Of a stretch of DNA of 64,000 nucleotides, positions 33,441 to 45,600 are shown one piece after another. Where the stretch lies: positions 1 to 64,000 of the forward strand of contig NZ_SOAX01000001.1 in NCBI RefSeq assembly GCF_004364635.1, written 5' to 3'. Positions within the stretch are counted from its first letter, which is position 1; every line of letters begins with the position of its first letter. This DNA is from Halospina denitrificans. Its GTDB lineage: Bacteria > Pseudomonadota > Gammaproteobacteria > Pseudomonadales > Oleiphilaceae. The translations under genes and the position numbers were made by a program. The notes below the pieces were generated by a model. That model had not been told where the DNA came from, made no database searches, and saw only the letters and a list, made by a program, of their open reading frames with translations.

Positions 33441-33552
33441 GCAGGTAATCGGGGAAGCCCCTCAGGGAAGCTCTGGAGCCATGGATGGCGGAAGCGCAGC
33501 CTACATGGATGTATTCGTGGCGATTCCCTGAGGGGCTTCCCCGATTACCTGC
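33441..33552 (-). repeat. 112-bp hairpin element, copy 2
   Basis: Perfect 29-bp inverted arms (33441-33469 and 33524-33552, starting GCAGGTAATCGGGG) enclose a 54-nt core (33470-33523) that is the reverse complement of the core of copy 1 with two differences. It has the same total length, and the arms share no sequence with copy 1. Confidence 0.9.
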
Positions 33553-33587
33553 CTGCTCATACTAAACAGGCTAGATAAACAATAAAC

Positions 33588-33616
33588 AAAAAAACGGGCA
33601 GCCCGAAGGCCACCCG
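33588..33616 (-). terminator. Rho-independent terminator of acnA
   Basis: On the minus strand CGGGTGGCC-TTCG-GGCTGCCCG is followed by seven T. The stem has two G-U pairs and a stable UUCG-type tetraloop. It lies 42 bases after the acnA stop. Confidence 0.85.
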
Positions 33617-33658
33617 CTTTCATCAGACTACCGATTCCCGGCAGCACTTCCTCACTAC

Positions 33659-36331
<2,673 letters not shown>

Positions 36332-36483
36332 GACATCCTCCCTATGTAGGGTTATTCGATGGGGCGATTGTACCAGATTCGCTAGCTCAGGACGCCCCGG
36401 ATCGGGCGGGAATTGTACTGGAAATGACGGGAAAACTGTAGGTGCGCTTACAAAGGGTTTCGCGATGCACCGCCGCAGTGCGC

Positions 36484-36885
36484 TCAGTAACTGACGGAGA
36501 GCCCATTGTGGACCAGCAGTCCGCACAGGAACAGCAATGACAGCCAGGTACCCACAACGCCGGCCGCCCGCGCCCAATGCCAGGCCCCCTGGCCTTCACT
36601 GAGACCGTAGGCATGCCCGAAGCGGCTCACCACGAAGACAAGGCCCGCCACGTGCAGCGCCGCATAGTTCACACCGTTCATCTCGGCAATGAACATCAGC
36701 ACCAGAACCAGCGGCAGGTATTCGAGGTAATTGCCATGAACACGGATCGCGGTCTGGAGTTCCCGGTGCCCACCATCACCGATTCCCACTCCAAGGCGCT
36801 GACGCAACGCAATGATCCGCCCGACCAACAACAGTTTGAGTGCAACAAGGGCGACAGCATAGAAAGCGGTTGCGGGTGCAAGCAT
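36484..36885 (-). CDS. MAPEG-family membrane protein
   Basis: A 133-residue protein with four membrane helices and the MAPEG signature [16 protein letters not shown] plus [10 protein letters not shown]. The family includes glutathione transferases and YecN-like proteins of unknown role. It forms a leftward group with the two genes that follow (16-base gap to the CPXCG gene). The 152 bases between it and acnA's start show no clear feature. Confidence 0.88.
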   Translation of the reverse strand: MLAPATAFYAVALVALKLLLVGRIIALRQRLGVGIGDGGHRELQTAIRVHGNYLEYLPLVLVLMFIAEMNGVNYAALHVAGLVFVVSRFGHAYGLSEGQGAWHWARAAGVVGTWLSLLFLCGLLVHNGLSVSY

Positions 36886-36901
36886 CGGTTACCTCTGGGG
36901 T

Positions 36902-37093
36902 TCAGATATTTTCGGGAAGCGCTTCAACGCTCGGGCTTCCGTCTTCGTCCATACGAATGGTCAGCAGCATTGGTTGACAGCACACGGAGCAGTCCTCGAC
37001 GTAACTCTGCTCCCCCAGCGAACAGTCAACCAGAACCGAAATGATTTCGCCGCAGAAGGGGCACTGCAGCTCAACCGTCTCAACAAGCATCAC
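36902..37093 (-). CDS. CPXCG-motif zinc-ribbon protein
   Basis: A 63-residue protein with ELQCPFCGE and EDCSVCCQPM, two Cys pairs forming a rubredoxin-like zinc site. It is the size and pattern of the CPXCG cysteine-rich family. Role unknown. It lies 9 bases after the EAL gene's start in the same direction. Confidence 0.88.
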   Translation of the reverse strand: MMLVETVELQCPFCGEIISVLVDCSLGEQSYVEDCSVCCQPMLLTIRMDEDGSPSVEALPENI

Positions 37094-37102
37094 GGGAATT
37101 CC

Positions 37103-39730
37103 TCACACACCGGGCACCGCCGTGCCGTCACGGTAGTCATACAGCCAGGGCCCAACACGGTCGTCCGGCATGGGCCTGGCCAGATAGAACCCCTGCATGA
37201 TGTCGCAACTCATTGAACGCAGCAATTCGCAGGTGTCGTTACTCTCCACACCCTCGGCTACTACCTCAAACCCGAGATCGTGGCACATGTTGATTGTCGT
37301 TCTCACGATGGTGGCGTCGTCGCGGTTGCTGTCCATCTCCATGACGAAGGAGCGATCGATCTTGATCTCATGCACGGGCAGCTTGCGGATGTAGGACAGG
37401 GAGGAATACCCGGTCCCGAAATCATCAATCGCCAGTCGGATACCCGCATCATAGAGCACACGCAGGGCGGTCAGGGCAGCCTGCGGATTGATCATGGTTG
37501 CCGTTTCCGTCACCTCCAGGATGAGCTGACCAGGCTCGACCCCGTGCTCATCCAACAGGTGGCTAATGTTTTCGGCGAAGGCCCGCTCCTGCAGGTTGAT
37601 GGCGGAAATGTTGACGGACATCCGCACGCGCACACCCGAGTCCTGCATCGCACGGCAGAACGCCAGTGACCTGTCCAGGACCCATTGGGTAAGCGGCTTG
37701 ATCAATCCGGTCTGCTCCGCCATGGGGATGAACTCATCCGGTGGGATAAAACCGTGCTCCGGGTGCGTCCATCGCAGCAGCACCTCAAAGCCGCATACCT
37801 CGCCACTGCTGACCCGAACCTGGGGCTGGAAATGCAGGCTGAGTGCATCCTCGTGGATGGCGCGCCGCAACTCCGTCATCAGGGTCAGGCGTCGCTCGCT
37901 GTAGGGGTTGATGTCCTCGGTGTAGGCGGCGACGTGGCTGACGCCCGATTCCGCCTGGTCAAAAGCAATAAAGGCATGACGCAATAATGTGGCCACGTCA
38001 TGGCTGTCATCGGGGTAGAAGGAACACCCGCCCACCATCCGCATATCCAGGCTGAGCCCCCGGAATTCCACGGGCTGGCGCAGTGCCTCCACCAGCGTTT
38101 CCATCTGCTCCACCATGGCCTCGCGACGCTGCGGGTGGAAGACGCAGGCAAAGGTGATGCCCTCAACGTGTGCCACGGCACTGCGCTTGTTGCCGTCGTC
38201 CTCGATAACAGCCGTGTCCCGCAGGCTGAGGACCACATCATTCATCCGGTGTGCCAGCTGATAAAGAAGCTGGTCCGCGTTTTCATGACCCAATGTCTTG
38301 TTGATGTCATCAAAGCCCCGGAAATGGATCAGCACCAGCGCCAGACGCTCATCATTGCCCTCATCCACCTTCTGGATGCACCGCTCCAGCGCGTCCTCCA
38401 GCAGATTGCGTCCGGGCAGTCGCGTGAGGCTGTGATGGCTGGCCTGTTCCAACAGGTCAAGCTCCAGGGTTTCACGCTCCTCCATGGCTTTAAGCCGGGC
38501 TTTCTGTTCAATGATCCGCTGCTCACGCTCACGATTGAAACGGTCACCAAGGGCAAAGGTAAGCAGCAAGGCCTGGGCAATGGCGCCGATTTCAATGCCG
38601 TGTTGCGTCCCGAAGTTGGCGGGCAACAGGCCAATAAGGTTACACAGCCAGACCATGACGCCCACAAGCAACAGAATCCAGGCTGCCATGAAGTAACGCG
38701 CGTCACGGTCACCCCTGGCCGCCATCACAAGCCCCACGGCAAGCATGACAAGGTTTACCAATACGGCCAGAGCCACAGAGAAGCGCGTGGATATGGCATA
38801 GGACATAAAGAAAGAGCCAACCACGTTCGCACTGGTGGCATAGACCAGCACCCTGAACAGCCAGTTGGCCACCCGCATCTGCTCATTGATACCCAGAAAG
38901 GTCCGCGCAAAAAGACTGAAAAACAGGGTGAGGAGCGCCGAGCTCACGAGCGTGATACGTTCATTGAGCTCCGGCTGTTCCGGGTAGAAGAACTGGAAAG
39001 CTACCCCGTGGAGACTGGAAATAACGACCAGTAGCGCGGCATTGGTCAGCACGTAATACAGGTAACTGCGTTCGCGCAGCACCAGGTAGAGAAAGCCATT
39101 GAAAATAACGATGATGACGAGCATGCCGTAAAACATGCTGCGCCCCACCATGTCTTTCTCATTGGCCTCGAAAAAGGCATCCGGTTTCCAGAGTGCCAGT
39201 GGCACCTGGTGGGAGCCGGATGTGGTTACGCGCAGATAGACATCCGTCGTCCCGTTGGGGGCCATTGCAACAGGAAAAACAAAGGTGCGATGTCGCAGGG
39301 GGCGTGAGCTGAGCGGATGTTGGTCCCCGGTGAGCGCCTGATCCTGAACCTCGCCATTACTGACCTCATAGAACTCGATGTGATCAAGCAGTGGATAATC
39401 CACCTCAAGAAGCCGCTCGCTCCGGCTATCGGTGGGATTTTCCAGCCGGACGCGATACCAGTAAGTCTTCGTGGTGTAGCCGAAGTTGATGGTGCCGTCG
39501 ACGTCCTGCCAGTCGCTACTGCGCGCTCCCTCAATCACTGACTCGGGAGACAGCCGCTGCCCGGACTCAAGCTGGTATTGGGTATGGTCCGCAACCGACT
39601 GGTAGGAGGCCTCCGGCATCAGAGTCAGGCTGGAACTCATCCCGATCACCGCGACTGTCATAAGGCACAGCAGGAGTATGAGATGTCTGAGGCCAGCAAC
39701 CCGTTTCAGCACGATGGCAACCCTTTCCAT
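37103..39730 (-). CDS. c-di-GMP signalling protein: 7TM-DISM sensor, degenerate GGDEF, EAL
   Basis: An 875-residue inner-membrane protein. The first helix is near 14-34; a periplasmic 7TMR-DISMED2 domain follows (about 45-180), then seven helices (about 185-390), a short coiled coil (about 395-430), a GGDEF-like domain (about 435-595) and an EAL domain (about 615-865). The GGDEF site reads HVEGITF, so it cannot make c-di-GMP. The EAL site has EVLLRW in place of EALLRW, with MSVNISAINLQ, LEVTETAT, AIDDFGTGYSS and FEVVAEGVES all kept, so it is probably an active phosphodiesterase. DISMED2 domains are thought to bind carbohydrates. Confidence 0.9.
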   Translation of the reverse strand: MERVAIVLKRVAGLRHLILLLCLMTVAVIGMSSSLTLMPEASYQSVADHTQYQLESGQRLSPESVIEGARSSDWQDVDGTINFGYTTKTYWYRVRLENPTDSRSERLLEVDYPLLDHIEFYEVSNGEVQDQALTGDQHPLSSRPLRHRTFVFPVAMAPNGTTDVYLRVTTSGSHQVPLALWKPDAFFEANEKDMVGRSMFYGMLVIIVIFNGFLYLVLRERSYLYYVLTNAALLVVISSLHGVAFQFFYPEQPELNERITLVSSALLTLFFSLFARTFLGINEQMRVANWLFRVLVYATSANVVGSFFMSYAISTRFSVALAVLVNLVMLAVGLVMAARGDRDARYFMAAWILLLVGVMVWLCNLIGLLPANFGTQHGIEIGAIAQALLLTFALGDRFNREREQRIIEQKARLKAMEERETLELDLLEQASHHSLTRLPGRNLLEDALERCIQKVDEGNDERLALVLIHFRGFDDINKTLGHENADQLLYQLAHRMNDVVLSLRDTAVIEDDGNKRSAVAHVEGITFACVFHPQRREAMVEQMETLVEALRQPVEFRGLSLDMRMVGGCSFYPDDSHDVATLLRHAFIAFDQAESGVSHVAAYTEDINPYSERRLTLMTELRRAIHEDALSLHFQPQVRVSSGEVCGFEVLLRWTHPEHGFIPPDEFIPMAEQTGLIKPLTQWVLDRSLAFCRAMQDSGVRVRMSVNISAINLQERAFAENISHLLDEHGVEPGQLILEVTETATMINPQAALTALRVLYDAGIRLAIDDFGTGYSSLSYIRKLPVHEIKIDRSFVMEMDSNRDDATIVRTTINMCHDLGFEVVAEGVESNDTCELLRSMSCDIMQGFYLARPMPDDRVGPWLYDYRDGTAVPGV

Positions 39731-39894
39731 TCCCGGACTCTTCAGTTTCTACCGCACAACCCGGTCTTCCGTGACGGCTCCGGGCGTGAACAATCTTTCC
39801 GAGTAATGGAGTATAGACCCGGTTCGGGTCGTCTGCCTGCCGGATAGAGGCCTGAGCGAAGGGAATGGGAGGCCGACGAGCCTCCCCGAGGATC

Positions 39895-40497
39895 TTATGC
39901 CGCGAGCTTCTGCATGGCCTCTCCCGCCTCCGTCAGCGCTGCCTGGCTGGTCTGTTCGCCCATTGCCAGGCCTTCCGCGCGAACGAAATGGACATTACCG
40001 ATCCCGAGAAAGCCCAGGAAATGCTGGATATAGGGCTTCTGGAAATCCAGATCAGTGCCGGCATACTGACCCCCGCTGGTGACAAACACATAGGCCGTCT
40101 TACCGGTCAAAAGCCCCTGGGGCCCGTTCTCCGTATACCGGAAGGTGGTGCCCGCCCGCGCCACATGATCAAACCAGGCCTTGAGGGTCGAGGCCACGTT
40201 GAAGTTATAAGTGGGCGCGGCAATTACCACCTCATCCGCCGCCTGAAGCTCCTCGATCAGGGTGTCGGCCAGCGCCGCTTCCCGGGCCTGCGCCGGGGAT
40301 CGCTCTTCCGGGGACGTAAGAGCAGCCTTGAAACGCTCCCCGTTGAGATGATCAACCGGCTCCGCGGCAAGATCCCTGCGGATGACCCGAACATTCGGCT
40401 CGGCCTCAAGCCGCTTCGCCACAAATTCGTCCGCCAGTTGGGATGACTGGCCATTGTCGCCGAAAACACTGTTGTTCAGTTGCAGAATCGTTGTCAT
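39895..40497 (-). CDS. azoR: FMN-dependent NADH-azoreductase
   Basis: A 200-residue flavodoxin-fold enzyme with the AzoR blocks NNSVFGDNGQSSQLADEFV, APTYNFNVASTLKAWFDHV, GKTAYVFVTSGGQY and LGFLGIGNVHFVRAEGL. It reduces azo compounds and quinones with NADH and is linked to thiol or quinone stress. ATG 40497 fits the family start. It is divergent from a LysR-type gene, which probably controls it. Confidence 0.92.
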   Translation of the reverse strand: MTTILQLNNSVFGDNGQSSQLADEFVAKRLEAEPNVRVIRRDLAAEPVDHLNGERFKAALTSPEERSPAQAREAALADTLIEELQAADEVVIAAPTYNFNVASTLKAWFDHVARAGTTFRYTENGPQGLLTGKTAYVFVTSGGQYAGTDLDFQKPYIQHFLGFLGIGNVHFVRAEGLAMGEQTSQAALTEAGEAMQKLAA

Positions 40498-40577
40498 GGG
40501 GCTGTTTCCTCGTCTTTTTGACTGTGCCCCTATTGAACAATGAGCCAGTTCGATAAAAAATCGGAAATATTTGCTTG

Positions 40578-40590
40578 AATTGATCAAATT
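40578..40590 (+). promoter_or_regulatory. Candidate LysR operator between azoR and lysR
   Basis: AATTGATCAAATT, centred on the 8-base palindrome TTGATCAA, in the 104-base AT-rich gap between the two genes. Confidence 0.35.
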
Positions 40591-40640
40591 AGACGATTGA
40601 TATGACGCCAAGGATTTCCCTGGACCAATGACGAGCCCTC

Positions 40641-41507
40641 GTGGCGGTGGTGGACATGGGCAGCTACGCCCGTGCGGCGGAGGCGCTGCACAAGACGCAA
40701 TCCTCCGTCAGCTACGCCATCCAGCGTATTGAGGACCAGCTGGATGTGCCCGTTTTCCGGATTGAGGGGCGCCGTGCCGTACTTACTCAGGCAGGCGGGG
40801 TGCTCTATCGGCGCGGCCGTGCCCTGATTGAACAGGCAGGCCGGCTCGAGGAAACCGCCGCCCGTCTCGGCGCCGGCGTGGAAGCGGAACTGGGCCTGGG
40901 CGCGGAGATCCTCTACCCCACCTGGCTGCTGCTCCAGTGCCTGGAAACCTTTGCCGGGTCTTTCCCCGACACCCGCATTGAACTCTACGAGACCGTGCTC
41001 GGCGGCGGCGAGGAGTTGCTGGAACAGGGTCAAGTGGATCTGGCCATTTGCTCGCGCGTGCCGTCAGGGTTCGTGGGCGATCCGCTGATGCAGGTCCGTT
41101 TCATCGCCGTGGCAGCACCCTCCCATCCCCTGCACCACCTGGGGAGAGAACTGACCATGGACGACCTCAGCCAGCACCGCCACCTGTTCGTGCGCGACAG
41201 CGGCTCACGCCGCGAACGCTCCGGCGGCTGGGAAGTCACCGAACACCGCTGGACCGTGAGCCACAAGGCCACCTCCATCCGCGCCGCCTGCATGGGGCTG
41301 GGATTCGCCTGGTTCGCGGAGGACATCATCCGCGACGAACTCAATGACGGCAGCCTGCTACCCCTGCCCCTCGCGCAGGGTGGGGAGCGTTGGGGCAACC
41401 TCTATCTGGCCTATGCAGACCCCGATGGCGCCGGGCCCGCAACGCGGCAATTGGGCGCGCTGCTGCGTGAAGCCACGGCTGCGAACCAGTTAGGCGGTAA
41501 CCCTTGA
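40641..41507 (+). CDS. LysR-type regulator with its first codons cut off by an in-frame TGA
   Basis: A LysR regulator of up to 288 residues. The helix-turn-helix is partly present (GSYARAAEALHKTQSSVSYAI) and the periplasmic-binding-like effector domain (about 75-280) is whole. The natural start seems to be ATG 40602 (MTPRISLDQ), but codon 10, at 40629-40631, is TGA where a close relative would have Trp (TGG). After the TGA the frame continues RALVAVVDMGSY without a break. Translation may restart at GTG 40641 or ATG 40656, losing part of helix 1. The gene is a recent pseudogene, a shortened protein or a sequencing error. Confidence 0.8.
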   Translation: MAVVDMGSYARAAEALHKTQSSVSYAIQRIEDQLDVPVFRIEGRRAVLTQAGGVLYRRGRALIEQAGRLEETAARLGAGVEAELGLGAEILYPTWLLLQCLETFAGSFPDTRIELYETVLGGGEELLEQGQVDLAICSRVPSGFVGDPLMQVRFIAVAAPSHPLHHLGRELTMDDLSQHRHLFVRDSGSRRERSGGWEVTEHRWTVSHKATSIRAACMGLGFAWFAEDIIRDELNDGSLLPLPLAQGGERWGNLYLAYADPDGAGPATRQLGALLREATAANQLGGNP

Positions 41508-41570
41508 TCGGCCATTACTTGCCTGGTTCCGCGCCACCATGAAAAACTTCCGGTTAACCTGGCAGGAGAC

Positions 41571-42203
41571 GTGACCGTGGCCCTGAACCGTTGGCTTAGC
41601 CTTTTCCCGGAAGACACTCATTCCCGGGCCACCGAGGCCTATAAACGCCTCCGCGCGCATTACGCCGAACCCCACCGCGCCTACCACACCTTTGATCATA
41701 TCCTCAGCTGCCTGGAACTGCTGGATACCATCAAACCAGAACTGCAGAACCCCCGGACCATGGAGCTGGCCCTGTGGTACCACGACGTCATCTACGACCC
41801 GCGCGCCGATGACAACGAGGAACAGAGTGCGCAAATGGCCACCAAGGAGCTGACGGAGTTGGGAGAAACAGCGGAATGCCAACAGGAAGTGGCCCGGATG
41901 ATCCGCGTGACCGAGCATCCGTCCGAACCACAGACCCGGGATGACTGCTTCCTGTTGGATATCGACCTGAGCATCCTCGGCGCCAACCGCCAGGGATTTG
42001 AAGACTATGAACGCCAGGTGCGGTTTGAGTACCAGTGGGTTCCGGAAGGCGTGTATCGCAGGAAAAGAACGGAGGTTCTTGAGTCGTTTCTGGGGCAGAC
42101 GGCGATTTACCGGACACCAGGCTTTTTTGAAGCTCGGGAGAAGCAAGCCAGGAACAATCTCGAATGGAGTGTGAGGAGCCTTAAAGCGGGTACCCTTCCC
42201 TGA
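41571..42203 (+). CDS. HD-domain phosphohydrolase (COG4339-like)
   Basis: A 210-residue protein with HRAYHTFDHILSCLELL near the start and ELALWYHDVIYDPRADDNE (HD motif, about 65-75), plus DIDLSILGAN in the second half. It follows the predicted metal-dependent HD group COG4339. The substrate is unknown. It starts at GTG 41571, with GGAGAC just upstream. Confidence 0.85.
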   Translation: MTVALNRWLSLFPEDTHSRATEAYKRLRAHYAEPHRAYHTFDHILSCLELLDTIKPELQNPRTMELALWYHDVIYDPRADDNEEQSAQMATKELTELGETAECQQEVARMIRVTEHPSEPQTRDDCFLLDIDLSILGANRQGFEDYERQVRFEYQWVPEGVYRRKRTEVLESFLGQTAIYRTPGFFEAREKQARNNLEWSVRSLKAGTLP

Positions 42204-42257
42204 CATTCACCCCAATTACTTGTAAGTTCCTTCCGTCTTAGCCATCAGAGTCGCAAC

Positions 42258-42350
42258 GTGAGTGGCCAGTCACCTTATTGCGTATTCAAGAAGGGCCCGC
42301 CCAAACAGCCCAAAACCAACGACAACAAAGCAGATGAAAAACCTGCTTAA
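42258..42350 (+). CDS. Possible 30-residue protein
   Basis: A GTG-started frame (VSGQSPYCVFKKGPPKQPKT... ending in DEKPA) in the 200-base gap before the Rhs immunity gene. Its composition (Lys, Pro, Asn, Asp) is protein-like, but there is no ribosome binding site. The rest of the gap (42204-42404) shows nothing else. Confidence 0.25.
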   Translation: MSGQSPYCVFKKGPPKQPKTNDNKADEKPA

Positions 42351-42404
42351 ATAAGGGCTCCATCGGAAGCATGTGTCAGTGGAATACTGGAACTGTACAT
42401 ACAA

Positions 42405-42680
42405 TCAAGCCATTTCTAAAATCCATTTAAAGAAAGGGATAGGATCATCCTCGCCTGGCAAATGTCCTCCAACAGCATAATGATACACGGCTACAAACAT
42501 TGCTTCTTCTTTCGTCAAATCTACAGATTCACCATTTCTATATGCATTTAGAACATCTCCCCAAAAATCCATTGCACGATCGACGTAATCGCTCCCCCAT
42601 CTTTCTTTAAATAATTCTGTATTATCACACTCTCTAGTTATCCTATTGACGTCAGCCATTGTTAAATAATCTGTGTTCAT
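42405..42680 (-). CDS. Probable immunity protein of the Rhs toxin
   Basis: A 91-residue acidic helical protein (TMADVNRITRECDNTELF, YVDRAMDFWGDVLNAYRNGE, YHYAVGGHLPGEDD). It matches no family known to me. It starts 19 bases after the stop of the Rhs gene and is as AT-rich as the toxin tip, the usual set-up for a cognate immunity gene. This is inferred from position only. Confidence 0.72.
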   Translation of the reverse strand: MNTDYLTMADVNRITRECDNTELFKERWGSDYVDRAMDFWGDVLNAYRNGESVDLTKEEAMFVAVYHYAVGGHLPGEDDPIPFFKWILEMA

Positions 42681-42699
42681 AAATAATTAACTCTTACCA

Positions 42700-45600
42700 T
42701 TAATACTTAGATTTTTTAGAAACAACTATATACCCGCCATCATCTCCAAGGACTGACCCATCAAACCTATAATCACGCAAGACTTTGGCATCGGGGTTTT
42801 CTTTCAAAATACTTCCAAGAGTCTTTTGGCGCAATACTACGTCATCCTCAAAGTAGCCCTGTTTTTCTCGAAGATTTCTTAGACGATCTAATTTATCATC
42901 GGAGACCACGAATAAGGCATCATAAAAATCGCGTTTAAGGCCGTATTCCATGGCTTTGCTCACATCGAAGTATTTCGGTGATTGATGGGGTTGCATTGGA
43001 GTCGGCACGTCCCGTGGTTCAAATCTTGCCATATTGGTATTAATCGGAAGTGAGCCGGTCACTCTGCCACCTTCGCCAATTATTGGCACCTCCGCCATAT
43101 CTGGAATATCGTCTTCCAGAGGCGCCTCTTCGCCCCGATCAGCATTTGCTCCGGTGACAACCTGCTTGTCTTTTAAACCCAAGGGGTCCACATAATCCAC
43201 AGGATTTTTAGTATATCGATAACTGTTGAGCCCACCCTTAATGCCAATAGGATCAGCTGTCAGATACCGTCCAGTGGTAGGATCATAGTCCCTGAACCGA
43301 TTATTGTATAAACCAGTCAACTCATCTTCGAACTGCCCCGGCATCCGTATGGGTTGATGGATAGGCCCGTTGGGTGTTTCCGGATCACAGTTACCCCAAG
43401 CGTCAGCGTTCGCCTTCCAAACAAGATTGCCTTCTTCGCTCCACAACCGAATAGGCATGGAGCGCCAATCGAGTTCATAGTAATAGGGCGTGCCGTTGAT
43501 CAGGGTCAGTAGCGGTGCGTCCGTCTGGGGATCACGGATATAGAACTGCCAGATTCCGTCCGGGCGGTGTTCGCCTAGTAGCACGTCTCCATGCCATAGA
43601 TAGTTGGTCGTGCCCTCGGCGCTTTTGCGCCAAGCGCGGCGATTCAGAGCGTCGTAGCCGTACTGGACCTGAAGCCCTTCACGCTTGATCTGTGTCAGTT
43701 GGCCTTCGGCGTCGAAGCGCCGGTATTCGGGGCTGTCTCCGAGCACTGTTGTCTCGGCCCCAAGTTCATCGTAGCGGCGCTGGGCATCGGCCGTCTGGAT
43801 AAGGCGGTCGCGCTCGAGTTCGGCGTGGTCGTCGGGCAGGCGGTTGCCACCATTGTCGTAGCTGAACCGCTGGTCGTTCTCACCGATTAGCAGGCCCTGG
43901 GGGTCGCGTGTAAAAGTGCACTCGCCCTCGTCACTATCGCTGAAGCCTTCCAGACGCGATTCAGCGTCCCAGTGGTAGCGCCGGGTGCGGGTGGTTTTTG
44001 TTTCGTCGTTCCCGGAGGAGGCCTGCCAACGGCGTTTCACCAGACAGTCGTAGCGGTCCCAGACCTGGCTCTGCTTGTTATTCGCGGCCTCGCGATGGCG
44101 CTCCCGGCCCTGGGGGTCGAAATCCCGCTCAATGGCCGTTTCAGCATTAATGGAGACGGTTTTCCAGCGGCCCCGCCGGTCATACTCGTAGGTGATGGCG
44201 GTACCGTCGGGCAGCGTTAGCCCCTTCAACTGCTGACCTGAGCCGTAGTCGTAACGAACCCCATGGTCACCCTGCTGATGATGGGTAACGCGGCCGAACG
44301 TGTCGTAGCTCCATGAGAGGGTGCTGTCAGCGACGTTTGCGTGGGTGCGACGCCCGTAGGCATCGTAATGGAAGCGCTTGCGCACCGGATCGCGGTTTCG
44401 GCCTTGGCTAGTCTGCTGTAGGACACGACCACCGGCGTCGCGCTTGAGGTGCTGAACCCAGTCACCCTCCTGTTCACGGTGGACGATGTCGCCGGCGGCG
44501 TCATAGCTGAAACGGACGTAGCGGCCATCCGGAGCCCGGCTTGCAATGACCTGGCCCTTACTATCGTATTCCAGTCCCCACTGGCCGCCATCGGGACGGA
44601 TCACCTGGGTGAGGCGCTGTTCCTGGTCGTACTGGTAGAAGACGTATTTTCCGTCCGGACGCTGATAGCGTTCGGGGTGAGCCAGTCTACCGTACTCAAA
44701 ACCATGGACTTCGCCCGTAGCGGCGGTAAAGCCGGTCAGGCGGCCGGCGCTGTCGTACTGGTAGAAACGACTGCGACGCTGCTCGAGAGCGGCTTCCGGA
44801 TACTGGTGGATGGCGCTGATGTTGGCACCGTCATAGTCATACTCGGTCACGCGATCCTGGTCCAGCCGACCCTCGATCCGGCCTCTGTGGTCGAAGGCAA
44901 AGCGGGTCAGAACGCCCTGCTGTTCATCGGCCAACAGTTGGCCATCGTTGTCAAATCCGGTGCGACGAACCTCGCCGGTGTCGCTGACGGTCTCGCTGGG
45001 CCAGCCCTGGGCATCGTAATGGTAGTACCACTGGCTCCCGTCGGCGCGCTGTTGCCACAAAATACGGCCAAGTGCGTCAAACTGCCGCCGGATGGAACTC
45101 CCGTCGGGCATGGTCTCGGCCGTACAAAACCCCAGAGCGTTGTAATGCCAGCGGTGTTCGCGTCCGTCGGGCAGGCGCTCGCGGACCAACAAACCTCGGT
45201 TGTCGTAGTCATAGCTGGTGGTGCGGCCATCAGGCAGACGATGAGCAATTAGCCGTCCCTGCTCGTCATAGGCCCATTGATGGACACTGCCATCCGGATC
45301 CTGACGGCCAACAATGCGATCGCGCTCGTCGTAGTGAAAAGCCTGGGTCTGGCCTAAGGCATTGGTCACCAGCGTGAGGTAATACTCGGGCTGGTAGTTG
45401 AACTGGAAGTCGTAATCGCCGTCCTCGCCATGGGTTCGCACGCACCGTGCCTCGGGCCCATCATCGTCCCAATGAAAGAGGAAATGATAGCCGGTGGGCA
45501 GTTCGCGATTGGCAATCTGGTGGCCATTGTAGCCGTAGCGCTCGATGCCCGTATCAGTGGTCGCGGCGATCAGGTTGCCGACACCATCGTAGCGGTAGCT

